64,000 nt of DNA from Corynebacterium kroppenstedtii DSM 44385 (lineage in GTDB: Bacteria > Actinomycetota > Actinomycetes > Mycobacteriales > Mycobacteriaceae): contig NC_012704.1 of the NCBI RefSeq assembly GCF_000023145.1, forward strand, positions 62,001 through 126,000, given 5' to 3'. Shown piece by piece: positions 35,754 to 44,145 of this stretch. The notes below the pieces were generated by a model. It did no database searches. It had not been told where the DNA came from and saw only the letters and a program-made list of their open reading frames with translations. Numbering within the stretch: position 1 is the stretch's first letter; every line of letters starts with the position of its first letter. The translations under genes and the position numbers were made by a program.

Positions 35754-36590
35754 GTGGCGAGAATACACACGACATACCGCCGTGGGGGGGAAGCACCGCA
35801 AGAGGGGCAGCCACCCACGAGCAGCTCCGTCGCAGGCGTCGACGGAGGCGTCGGGGAAGGTCAAAATCCTGACACTGCCGGCGACCTTGACACGGCCCGG
35901 GAGCTTGACGCCGACGCATCCCGTTATCAACCCCTTCCGCAGGGGTCCAAGAAAACCGCTATTTGGGCAGCGTCGTTAATCATCGTCGGAGGGCTACTAG
36001 CCGCACCGGTCATTATCGATAAAGGCGCACCCGGTGACTACCCCGGCGACAAACACGGCGGGGATATCACCGTCGGAATGAAGGACAGTACGAACTTTAC
36101 CGGTCCTAACCTGGGAGAATGCTACGACCAGTCGGACGATAACCCGTACGGATCCACCTACAAGTGCGGCAATGTCAACATCGATACGGCCACGATGACG
36201 GGCAACGACGATGTCGACCACGTGTTCCGCCGTGGAATCCGGGCTACCGCCCACGTCAAAATCAACGGCGACCTGCCCACCACGGAGGCCTCCAATGGCG
36301 AATGGGACGCGCGCGTGACAGCCCTGGAGCCGAAGGAATCCGTCACCAACCCGAATGCGAAGAAAGTGGTGTCGGCGGCTTTCACCAAGAAGGACGATAA
36401 GTCAACAACAATTATCGCCACCGTGAGCAGTGCCGACGACGAGGCCCTAGCTAACACGATGAGCAAAATTGTTTCCGCGCGTGGCCTAAAAACCGATGCC
36501 GTGCGCATGGCGCTGACGAAGTCGGCCACCAGTGACAATGACTCTCGCGGAGAGTCCGACGAACACTTACCACACACGGGGGAGGCGTAA
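35754..36590 (+). CDS. Uncharacterised one-helix protein, N-terminus uncertain
   Basis: 278 residues in the long frame. Hydrophilic N-terminus, one membrane helix (KTAIWAASLIIVGGLLAAPVI, about 66-86) and an extracytoplasmic domain with two cysteines (GECYDQSDDN...YKCGNVN) and a KIVSARGLK segment; acidic C-terminus. No family recognised. The frame starts at GTG 35754, but ATG 35750 opens another frame reading SGENTHDIPPWGG up to a G7 tract at 35784-35790; a one-base slip there would join it to this frame. Its TAA overlaps the ATG of the PrsW-like gene, so the two are coupled; it might be a substrate or regulator of that protease. Confidence 0.65.
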   Translation: MARIHTTYRRGGEAPQEGQPPTSSSVAGVDGGVGEGQNPDTAGDLDTARELDADASRYQPLPQGSKKTAIWAASLIIVGGLLAAPVIIDKGAPGDYPGDKHGGDITVGMKDSTNFTGPNLGECYDQSDDNPYGSTYKCGNVNIDTATMTGNDDVDHVFRRGIRATAHVKINGDLPTTEASNGEWDARVTALEPKESVTNPNAKKVVSAAFTKKDDKSTTIIATVSSADDEALANTMSKIVSARGLKTDAVRMALTKSATSDNDSRGESDEHLPHTGEA

Positions 36591-37504
36591 TGCGAAAAGA
36601 CGTATTCACCTGGACATACATCGTTCTGGCGGTGGTATGCCTGGTCGCTGGCGGTCTCATGTCTGCCATGACTCTCGCGGAAACACCCGACGCTGTTGCA
36701 GTAGGCGTGGTGGGAGCCGTGATCTACCTCACTGTGTTCTTCGTCATCATGCGATTCCTGCCGATCTGGAGAAAAGGCAGCCTGATCTGGGTGATCGTGA
36801 GCCTCTACTGGGGAGCGTTCATGGTCATCTCGACGGTCATGATCACGGAGCTCGCGTTCTCTGACATCCTGAAGGAAGCGGGCTTGGGTCGGTTTGAAGC
36901 CTCCGCAACCGGCGCGATCCCGGAGGAGCTCGCCAAGGCGCTCGGCGTTTTCGTCATTCTCTTTATGGCGCGACGCGTGTGGGATAGGCCGTGGCACGGA
37001 CTGTTGGCTGGTCTTTCTGTCGGCATGGGGTTCGAGGTCATGGAAAACTTCGTCTACAGCGGTGGTGGAGCCCTCTATAACGCGACATCCGACGTGCAGG
37101 GTGCCACCGAAATCTGGATTCTCCGCACCGGGTTGGGGTTCGGCTTACACCCCATGTGCGCAGGTCTGGCCGGTTTTGGAATGGCCAGCGCCCTCATGCT
37201 GACCAACAAATCAATGCTGTGGCGGTTGATGGTGGGCATCGGCAGTGTGCTCGCCGCGATCGCGTTCCATGGATGGTGGAACTTCCAATGGCCGAGTTCA
37301 CTCCAGCTCGTCGCCGTCATCGCCGATTGGCTTGTGCTGTTCGCGGTGACCATCGTCATTCTGGTTAAAAACTGGTCGAAGGCGAAGAGGGATAAGAAAC
37401 GACCCCTGCCTAGCCATAAGGAAGCGTGGGATCTGATTCCTGTGCGCGACACTCCATATCCATCGGTGCCGGATCCATCAGTGCCGACGAGCGCTGCGGA
37501 ATAG
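36590..37504 (+). CDS. PrsW-like intramembrane metalloprotease
   Basis: 304 residues, eight or so helices. The PrsW motifs are present: PEELAKALG near residue 114 (EE-x-x-K), GFEVMENFVY near 145, HPMCAGLAGFGM near 187 and AFHGWWNF near 224, giving glutamates and histidines for zinc binding. PrsW in B. subtilis cuts the anti-sigma factor RsiW; many actinobacterial relatives have unknown substrates. The start overlaps the upstream stop (TAATG). Cytoplasmic proline-rich tail. The coupled single-helix protein upstream is a candidate substrate. No sigma factor gene is adjacent. Confidence 0.88.
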   Translation: MRKDVFTWTYIVLAVVCLVAGGLMSAMTLAETPDAVAVGVVGAVIYLTVFFVIMRFLPIWRKGSLIWVIVSLYWGAFMVISTVMITELAFSDILKEAGLGRFEASATGAIPEELAKALGVFVILFMARRVWDRPWHGLLAGLSVGMGFEVMENFVYSGGGALYNATSDVQGATEIWILRTGLGFGLHPMCAGLAGFGMASALMLTNKSMLWRLMVGIGSVLAAIAFHGWWNFQWPSSLQLVAVIADWLVLFAVTIVILVKNWSKAKRDKKRPLPSHKEAWDLIPVRDTPYPSVPDPSVPTSAAE

Positions 37505-37662
37505 TGCTGCATAATGAGGCGGAAGGCGGTGCTTTCGTCGGCACTTGTTGTGCCATGTCAAGCACCCGCTATGCCATGTAGAGAAAGTGATGATACGCAA
37601 GTAGTCGCATGAGTAGCGTGTTTCGCCTGTTGTTTATGTGTCTAATGAGTTAAAGTGTAGCC

Positions 37663-39087
37663 ATGTCTGACTTGCGTAAGCCCTCCGTCGCACGTTCGCG
37701 CACCCGGTTTCGTCGAATCATCCCGGGGCTCAACCCGTTCCCGAAGACGATGAAGCACCGGAGATTCGCCGGCGCAGCCCTTATGACAGGCTCATTACTG
37801 ACGACGGCCGCCCTCGTGTCCACAGCGACAGGGTTTACGCCAGCCGATGCCCTCAACGGCATCGACGTCTCGAGCAACAACCACTTCGGTGGGCAGGCGA
37901 TCGACTGGGATTCAGTGGCTAACGACAACCAGTCGTTCGCGTTCATTAAGGCCACGGAAGGTACGAGTTACACCAACCCGTACTTCGCATCGGACTCGAA
38001 GAAAGCTAAAGCCGCTGGCCTGACGATCGGTTCGTATCACTACGCCCGGCCCGGCGGAGATCCGCGGCAAGAGGCGCAGTTCTACACGAAAGAACTAGCC
38101 AGCCAGCCGCAGCCGTCGCTGCCCCCAGCTCTAGATCTGGAAGAAACGGGCGGTCTGAGCCCATCCCAGTTGCAAAAGTGGGTACTTGACTGGGTTGATG
38201 AGGTCGAGAAGCAAACCGGCCGCACACCGATCATGTACACCTACTACAGCTTCTGGATTAACAACATGGGGAACACTACCGAGTTCTCCGACATGCCACT
38301 GTGGCTGGCATATTACGAGGATTCCTTGCCATCGACGATCCCCGGTGGCTGGAACCATGTGACATTCTGGCAGCACTCCGGTTCGGGGTCCGTCGACGGT
38401 GTTAACACCGAAGTCGATTTGAACAAGTACGACGGATCCGACTCCGAGCTCGCGTCGCTGGCGAAGAGCATGAAGGAAGACACTCCAGTTGGCGGCGTGG
38501 CCACCACGGTGAAACCAGCCGTCGACGCTGATGTGGCGTCGGCAAGCGTGTCCAACGACATCCAACACCAGCTGCAGACCAGCTCTAACCCGGTTCTCAA
38601 GACCATTGGCAATTCGTTTAACGTTCCCATCCCGGATTCGGTTCTGGTGGCGACGCTGGGCGTTGCGGCTGGAACGGTGTCGCTGTCACAGCTGTGGGAC
38701 ACGATCCGTGAAGAGGGTTTCGGCGGCCAGCTTGCCGATCAGCTCGTGCGGGCCGTGAGCGAAGTATCTCAGAACGGCGGGCTTCCGAAAGACAAGCTCC
38801 AAGGGCTGTTGGGCGAGAATGCGGGGACCACCCTAGGACAGCTAGAAAAGGCACTGTCTGATGCGATGGTTGCCCTGGGCAGTGGCGGAGCGCCCGATAG
38901 CGACGGTTCCGATGCGAATTCGTCGGGATCGTCGGGAAGTGCGGATGCTTCGGGAAGTGCGGGAACGAGTTCCAGCGGTTCAACTGCGGGAAGTTCCGAC
39001 ACTTCGGGTAGCGCGAGCGGTTCGACTGGTTCGACTCAGCTCGACCAGGGGCAGCAGGTTCAGTCCGTTCCTGGCTCAAATTCATAG
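37663..39087 (+). CDS. Secreted GH25 muramidase (lysozyme)
   Basis: 474 residues. A long basic N-terminus then a hydrophobic helix (FAGAALMTGSLLTTAALVST) with cleavage near ADA. GH25 domain about 66-262: GIDVSSNN (catalytic Asp), FAFIKATEGTSYTNP, GSYHYARPGG, PALDLEETGG (acidic pair), TPIMYTYYSFW, FWQHSGSGSVDGVNTEVDLN. It hydrolyses the MurNAc-GlcNAc bond of peptidoglycan. A helical region follows (about 295-405), then a Ser/Gly/Asp-rich tail. ATG 37663 is used; ATG 37750 would give a conventional signal peptide. Stands alone. Likely cell-wall remodelling or competition. Confidence 0.9.
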   Translation: MSDLRKPSVARSRTRFRRIIPGLNPFPKTMKHRRFAGAALMTGSLLTTAALVSTATGFTPADALNGIDVSSNNHFGGQAIDWDSVANDNQSFAFIKATEGTSYTNPYFASDSKKAKAAGLTIGSYHYARPGGDPRQEAQFYTKELASQPQPSLPPALDLEETGGLSPSQLQKWVLDWVDEVEKQTGRTPIMYTYYSFWINNMGNTTEFSDMPLWLAYYEDSLPSTIPGGWNHVTFWQHSGSGSVDGVNTEVDLNKYDGSDSELASLAKSMKEDTPVGGVATTVKPAVDADVASASVSNDIQHQLQTSSNPVLKTIGNSFNVPIPDSVLVATLGVAAGTVSLSQLWDTIREEGFGGQLADQLVRAVSEVSQNGGLPKDKLQGLLGENAGTTLGQLEKALSDAMVALGSGGAPDSDGSDANSSGSSGSADASGSAGTSSSGSTAGSSDTSGSASGSTGSTQLDQGQQVQSVPGSNS

Positions 39088-39133
39088 CCTCACCAGCAGC
39101 ATTCGGTAGAACCCGGTTAACACAGGGACGGCC

Positions 39134-40456
39134 ATGATGCGCGTACTGATAGCCCCGGACAAGTTCAAGGGATCACTCACCGCTGCGGAGGCAGCTGAGG
39201 CCATGGAACGCGGGGTGAAGCGAGCTTTACCGCGAGCCGAGTGCACGACAATTCCCGTGTCCGACGGCGGCGAAGGCCTCATCGAGGTGGCCCTGTCAAC
39301 TTCCCGACGAGGTCGTGTTAGTGGTGGAGATAACGCGCATGCTGGTCATGACGGTGGCTCGGCTTCGTACGCTGATTACGACGCTGACCTGCGTGTAACG
39401 CGAGTACGCGGCCCACTTGGCGACGACCACGACGCACGTTGGGTCCTTATAAAGCCCGCACACTCCAATGGCTCTCACGCGGGTCGAATAGATGAATTCA
39501 CCGAGTCCTCTGGTAGTCCCGACGGAAACGAAGGCCACGATTCCATTGCCGTCATCGAAATGGCGGAAGCCAGTGGATTGGCATGGATCACCCCAGGGCC
39601 AGATGCTTCTCTTAGAGCGGACAGTTACGGTACGGGTCAATTAATTCGTGCGGCGGTGGACGCCGGTGCCACAACCATTATCTGTGGTATTGGTGGATCT
39701 GCCTGCACCGATGGTGGAAGTGGAGCACTCCGAGCGCTCGGCGCCCGGATCCTCGATGGCGACGGCAATGACGTTGCATTCGGAGGTAAAGGCTTGTGCG
39801 ACGCCAGCGTGATTGATACGTCGAACCTGATCCCCGACCTTCGCCTCCGCCATTCCGACTCCGAAACTCATCAGGTCCGCATCATCATTGCCACGGACGT
39901 CTCCAACCCTCTCCTAGGAGACGACGGCGCGGCAGCCGTTTATGCACCTCAAAAAGGTGCAGGGCCCGAGGAAATAGATGCACTGGAGAAAGGGCTATCC
40001 CAATGGGCCACGTGCCTATCTCGCTTCAACGCAGACTTTGACCCGGCCAATGAAGGAATGGGCGCGGCGGGCGGTTTCGCGTCCGGCTTGACGGCGCTGT
40101 GCTCTGCTGTGACCGTTCCCGGTTTCGACGCCGTGGCCCAGCTCAACGGTTTTGACGACGCTTTAGGAGCCGGAGCTGATCTTCTGATCGTCGGCGAAGG
40201 GTCCCTAGACAAACAGACGTTGTCGGGGAAAGTCCCCGTCGCAGCAGCGCGCCGGGCAGAGGCGCGTGGCATTCCGGCGGTGGCTGTTGCAGGAGCAGTG
40301 AACGTTCAGAAGGACGAGCTTGCGGACGCCGGAATATCGGATGTTATCGGACTCGCCGAGATATCAGACCGAGCAGGCGACAAGGACGACACCATTCAGC
40401 ACGCCGCCGAGTACGTCGAACGCGCTACCGAAAAGCTTGTCCGACGGTTCCAGTAG
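39134..40456 (+). CDS. Glycerate kinase (GlxK/GarK family)
   Basis: 440 residues, longer than the usual ~380. N-terminal RVLIAPDKFKGSLTAAEAAEA, the central GTGQLIRAAVDAGATTIICGIGGSACTDGG (residues about 168-197) and DLLIVGEGSLDKQTLSGKVP near 352 are hallmarks of the family. It phosphorylates D-glycerate with ATP, feeding glyoxylate or sugar-acid carbon into glycolysis. The excess length comes from inserted hydrophilic loops at about residues 55-80 and 105-130 (His/Gly/Ser/Asp-rich). ATG 39134 follows a short leader; no operon partner. Confidence 0.93.
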   Translation: MMRVLIAPDKFKGSLTAAEAAEAMERGVKRALPRAECTTIPVSDGGEGLIEVALSTSRRGRVSGGDNAHAGHDGGSASYADYDADLRVTRVRGPLGDDHDARWVLIKPAHSNGSHAGRIDEFTESSGSPDGNEGHDSIAVIEMAEASGLAWITPGPDASLRADSYGTGQLIRAAVDAGATTIICGIGGSACTDGGSGALRALGARILDGDGNDVAFGGKGLCDASVIDTSNLIPDLRLRHSDSETHQVRIIIATDVSNPLLGDDGAAAVYAPQKGAGPEEIDALEKGLSQWATCLSRFNADFDPANEGMGAAGGFASGLTALCSAVTVPGFDAVAQLNGFDDALGAGADLLIVGEGSLDKQTLSGKVPVAAARRAEARGIPAVAVAGAVNVQKDELADAGISDVIGLAEISDRAGDKDDTIQHAAEYVERATEKLVRRFQ

Positions 40457-40457
40457 G

Positions 40458-40502
40458 GTGGCACACACCCGGCCGGCACACACCCGGGCTACACACACTC
40501 GG
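40458..40502. repeat. Three tandem 15-nt repeats between convergent genes
   Basis: Units GTGGCACACACCCGG, CCGGCACACACCCGG and GCTACACACACTCGG lie back to back between the glycerate kinase stop and the emb stop. They fill almost all of the intergenic gap. No clear hairpin with T-run is present. Confidence 0.6.
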
Positions 40503-40503
40503 C

Positions 40504-43500
40504 TTAGGCGGATGATCCCTGGTCTTTGTAATTCATCGGGCCAGGGGTCCATAGACCGGAACGGGTTTCGGTCTTTTCGGTAATGTGCCCGGGTTTAATC
40601 TGCTTCTTCTTCGAGTTAGCAGGTGGCAGGAGTAGGTCGAGCTCACCCCAGTCACGTCCCCAGTCATCCCTGAAGTAGGTCGGCAGAGCCATGGGAACGG
40701 TGGTTGTTTCGACGAGGCCGAGGGATCCACCCCCGCTGTAGTCCATCCATCCACTGTTGGCGCGTTGCGAGTCATAGCTAGGCGCTATCCGGTACTTCGG
40801 CAACTCTGTGACTCCTGCCCAGTGATCATATTGACGCTGGCAGGGGAACTGCAGCGGTGTCTCCCATTCGAGGAACACCGGGTCCTTGCGTCCCACGTAG
40901 GAGTTGAGGGTCTCAAGTTGCGGCATCCGCGGCGGTGTGAACGCTAGCCAGTCCCGCCGCGCTAGTTCTTTATCTTTAGCGTGTAGGCGGAGCACATTAG
41001 CGTCGTCGGGAATGTCTGAAGTGAGGAACCGGAGGTTTCGCCACATAGGGGCCGGGCCGGGATCAATGGGGAGGAGTTCACCCGTGTTGGTGACTTTGCC
41101 GCTGTCATCTCTATGGCCGTACTCCAACACTAAGTCGAGGCCCGGCTGGACAACTCCGTTGCTGTCGATGTGCTTAATAGATCCCGCAGCCGAAACGACG
41201 ATCAGTGGCGATGTGCGCTCGTCCAGCTTGTACCACGAAGTTTTGGTTTCAGCGGGCACCTGGATGCCACTGCTGTATGAGCCGACAACAGGGATTTTCT
41301 TGGGATCAAGTCCGAACGGAAGTGCAGCTGCAGAATCATTGATCCCGCGTGTGTGCTGGGTGCCGCCCTTTGTGCCAGCGGAGCTCGTGGTATTGGTGGT
41401 TGAACTGCTAGATCCTCGAGCATTCGCTTTTTCAGAGTCGCCGGCCCCCGCTTCTCCGCGGCTTGTTCCTGATGTTTGTGAACCGTTGGTCGATTTATTT
41501 GTACTCTGGTCGGAACTATCCGTGTCGGTTGAGTTGTTAGTCGAGTTCCGTGACTTGTTGTTCTCCGCCTTTTCTTTTTCCGCAGCATCGACGGTGTCGA
41601 CTGTGTTGAAGTCGATGTCAGGGTAGATGGCTGCCGGAATATTATTCGCGCCGAAGTTTTGGTTGTTGTCGGCGGTCAACGAATCCTTAAATTTGCTGCC
41701 GTCGGCAGTAGAGAGCATATTGCTCGACGGGTGTTTTTCTACCTCAACATAGTCCGCCATTTGGCAGGTTTTCCCTGCGAGAGTGCGGATATTTCCTAGC
41801 CCGACGGAGTACGCGGGGTATTGCTTGATAAAAGCTTTCCCCATAGCTGCACAGTTAAAGACGACGACGACCGCGCAGAGAACAGCAATGGGTGACGACG
41901 TCAAAGCAGCGAACCGTTGTGCTCGCGCGCGTTCACGTTTTTCTAGTGCTTCGCTCTCTGAGTTGGTTTCGGCCAGTGTCTCTTGGATGTCCAACCGGAA
42001 GGATTGAATAACTCCCCACGCCATGATGAGAAGCGCAATCACCAACACAATGGTGGACACTTGGGTGTCTTTGATCGAGATGGGTTTGTCGTACCACGGG
42101 ACACCCAGCGAGGAGACATACCACCAGCCGTTAATACCCGCCAGCGCGAGGGCTCCCAGGAAAACTGTGATACCGAGGTAGAGGAACCGGTTACGGACGG
42201 ATCGCGCGGCAAACTGCGACGCGGCCACCGAGGCCAACGCGGCAACGGCAGCCCCCACCCCTGCGTAGACGCCGAAGTGGTGAGTCCATTTCGTCGGCGT
42301 GAATGCCATGAAGAACGCTGTTCCGATAACGACGAGGACGAGCCGCTGTGCCGGCCCAGGTCGTGCGCCCAACACGGTTTTGTGGCGCAGCATGGCGGCG
42401 AGCACCGTGCCGAGGGCCAAAATCACCATGAAGATGGGGAATCGGCGTGAAAAAGATCCGTTTTCTGTCGCGGAAAAGAGCGCTTCGTAGCGAACCGACT
42501 CTTCGTACCAGTGGAGTGATGGGCCGATAAACCCTCGCAGTTTGATCGATTGCATCACGGTGGAGAGAGTTTGATCTCCGAAGACTGCGACGAGGATCGC
42601 GGTCCCCACTGCGAGGAATGGGGCTAGTAATGCTGTGACTCCTCCAACAACCGCTTTCTTGCTCGATGACTTCGGGGTACCCAGCGCGTCAAGGCGGTGG
42701 ATGACGATGCGGAAAATGCCAGACAATGCGGCCAGGAGTGCAGCCACAGCCATGAGCCCGGTTGGTCCCGCAGCGAGTGAAATCGACGCCACGATAACGG
42801 CGAGGGCTGCCGGGGCCAAGCGGTCTGTGCAAATGGCCCGTTCCAGAAGGACCCATGTCAGAATTGCACCGAGCGCGATGACTGGCTCGGGGCGCAGACC
42901 GTTGTTGTAGGCCATCCAGACGGCCAGGAACACGAAGCCCGCGGTCCAGTAGGGGACTTTTCGGCTCGCGATTTCTGGCCCGAATCGGGGGATGACACAC
43001 CGTGAGAGCAAGAACCAGGTGAGGAATGCGGCAATAATTTCGGGTAGCCGCATCCACGTGGATGTTGTACCGACCCGGGCCATGAGACCGAGAAGGTCAT
43101 AGTACGGTGCTCCGAACGGAGATTCCGGTACACCAAACCACCGGTAGTAGTTGGCCATGTAGCCGGAATGTTTGGAGGCCCTCGCCATTGTGAGCAGGTA
43201 GCCGTCGTCCGACGTATTCGCACCGAAGAAGTACCAGTAGATCAGTACGGTGCTGACTATGCCGTCGAGGGGGGTGAACTTCTTCCAGTTTTTCGGCAGT
43301 AGCGGCACACGGTCGTGCGTGCCGACCTTATCTAGTCTGCAGAGTGCGGCAAGGGAGACCAACGCCAAGACGAGTCCCGCGATCATCACGACGTACTTCA
43401 CCAGGGTCGGCCGCGACGTAAACCGCGAATCGATAGTCGCATGCGCATGGAATCCGGCGTTAATCGCGTCATTCTTGGCGCTCGACGAGACCTCGGTGTA

Positions 43501-44145
43501 GACACCGGTCATCTGTGGGCGCCTGTCCCCGTCGACAGTTGTCGATAGCTTTTTCCCATTCTTGTCGGTCTGTCCGGGCACATCAACGGTGGTCGACGTC
43601 GCGTCGGAGTGAACCTTGAGGGTGGCGTCGTCGGGCAGCGAGTCCAGTGTCGAGTTCGTGATCTGAAGGATGACCTGGCTGCGGTTAATGACGTCAACAC
43701 CGTCGTCAGTGGCGCGAACAATCAGCCCTCGTGACGCGACGAATCGTGAATCGTGCGGGAGGGTGGAGAGAAGGTCCGTCTGGTTGTCGTTGAGGTTGTC
43801 AGCCAGGGAAAGCGGGACCGTGAAGTCGAGCGACTCGGGGGAATAAGAAATCAGGGGTGCGACAACGGAGTTAATGTTGTCGTTCTGCGGCCAGTCAATG
43901 GACGATTGTGTCTGTTTGACCGGCAGGAGGGGGGTGAGGATGAACAGCAGGAAGGCGGCAATACCGGTGACCGCCGCCACTATTTTGGTACGTCGAATAC
44001 GGGAGTCGCCGCCTGAGCCTTCATTGTCTGGCTGCTGTGAGGCGGGACTGCTTCCTTTATTGCCGTCAGTTTTCACCCGTGACACGTGTTGGGAGTCTAC
44101 GTCACGTTCCTGTGAGGAGACCATTCTGGTTACATCACCTGACAT
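40504..44145 (-). CDS. emb: Arabinosyltransferase Emb (GT53)
   Basis: 1213 residues. Multi-spanning GT-C enzyme that extends the arabinan of arabinogalactan from decaprenyl-phosphoryl-arabinose; corynebacteria usually have one emb, mycobacteria embCAB. Motif NTSDDGYLLTMARA near residue 308 holds the catalytic acidic pair; hydrophobic helices alternate up to about 770; a C-terminal extracellular carbohydrate-binding part ends near WGELDLLLPP. A low-complexity Ser/Thr/Asn-rich insert occupies about residues 852-930. The ATG follows the aftA stop without a gap. This is the known target family of ethambutol. Present with aftA, it marks an arabinogalactan wall. Confidence 0.95.
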   Translation of the reverse strand: MSGDVTRMVSSQERDVDSQHVSRVKTDGNKGSSPASQQPDNEGSGGDSRIRRTKIVAAVTGIAAFLLFILTPLLPVKQTQSSIDWPQNDNINSVVAPLISYSPESLDFTVPLSLADNLNDNQTDLLSTLPHDSRFVASRGLIVRATDDGVDVINRSQVILQITNSTLDSLPDDATLKVHSDATSTTVDVPGQTDKNGKKLSTTVDGDRRPQMTGVYTEVSSSAKNDAINAGFHAHATIDSRFTSRPTLVKYVVMIAGLVLALVSLAALCRLDKVGTHDRVPLLPKNWKKFTPLDGIVSTVLIYWYFFGANTSDDGYLLTMARASKHSGYMANYYRWFGVPESPFGAPYYDLLGLMARVGTTSTWMRLPEIIAAFLTWFLLSRCVIPRFGPEIASRKVPYWTAGFVFLAVWMAYNNGLRPEPVIALGAILTWVLLERAICTDRLAPAALAVIVASISLAAGPTGLMAVAALLAALSGIFRIVIHRLDALGTPKSSSKKAVVGGVTALLAPFLAVGTAILVAVFGDQTLSTVMQSIKLRGFIGPSLHWYEESVRYEALFSATENGSFSRRFPIFMVILALGTVLAAMLRHKTVLGARPGPAQRLVLVVIGTAFFMAFTPTKWTHHFGVYAGVGAAVAALASVAASQFAARSVRNRFLYLGITVFLGALALAGINGWWYVSSLGVPWYDKPISIKDTQVSTIVLVIALLIMAWGVIQSFRLDIQETLAETNSESEALEKRERARAQRFAALTSSPIAVLCAVVVVFNCAAMGKAFIKQYPAYSVGLGNIRTLAGKTCQMADYVEVEKHPSSNMLSTADGSKFKDSLTADNNQNFGANNIPAAIYPDIDFNTVDTVDAAEKEKAENNKSRNSTNNSTDTDSSDQSTNKSTNGSQTSGTSRGEAGAGDSEKANARGSSSSTTNTTSSAGTKGGTQHTRGINDSAAALPFGLDPKKIPVVGSYSSGIQVPAETKTSWYKLDERTSPLIVVSAAGSIKHIDSNGVVQPGLDLVLEYGHRDDSGKVTNTGELLPIDPGPAPMWRNLRFLTSDIPDDANVLRLHAKDKELARRDWLAFTPPRMPQLETLNSYVGRKDPVFLEWETPLQFPCQRQYDHWAGVTELPKYRIAPSYDSQRANSGWMDYSGGGSLGLVETTTVPMALPTYFRDDWGRDWGELDLLLPPANSKKKQIKPGHITEKTETRSGLWTPGPMNYKDQGSSA

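Noticed and set aside
40458..40502. A CRISPR array
   Set aside because: The 15-nt units are contiguous without spacers and only three in number; no cas genes nearby.
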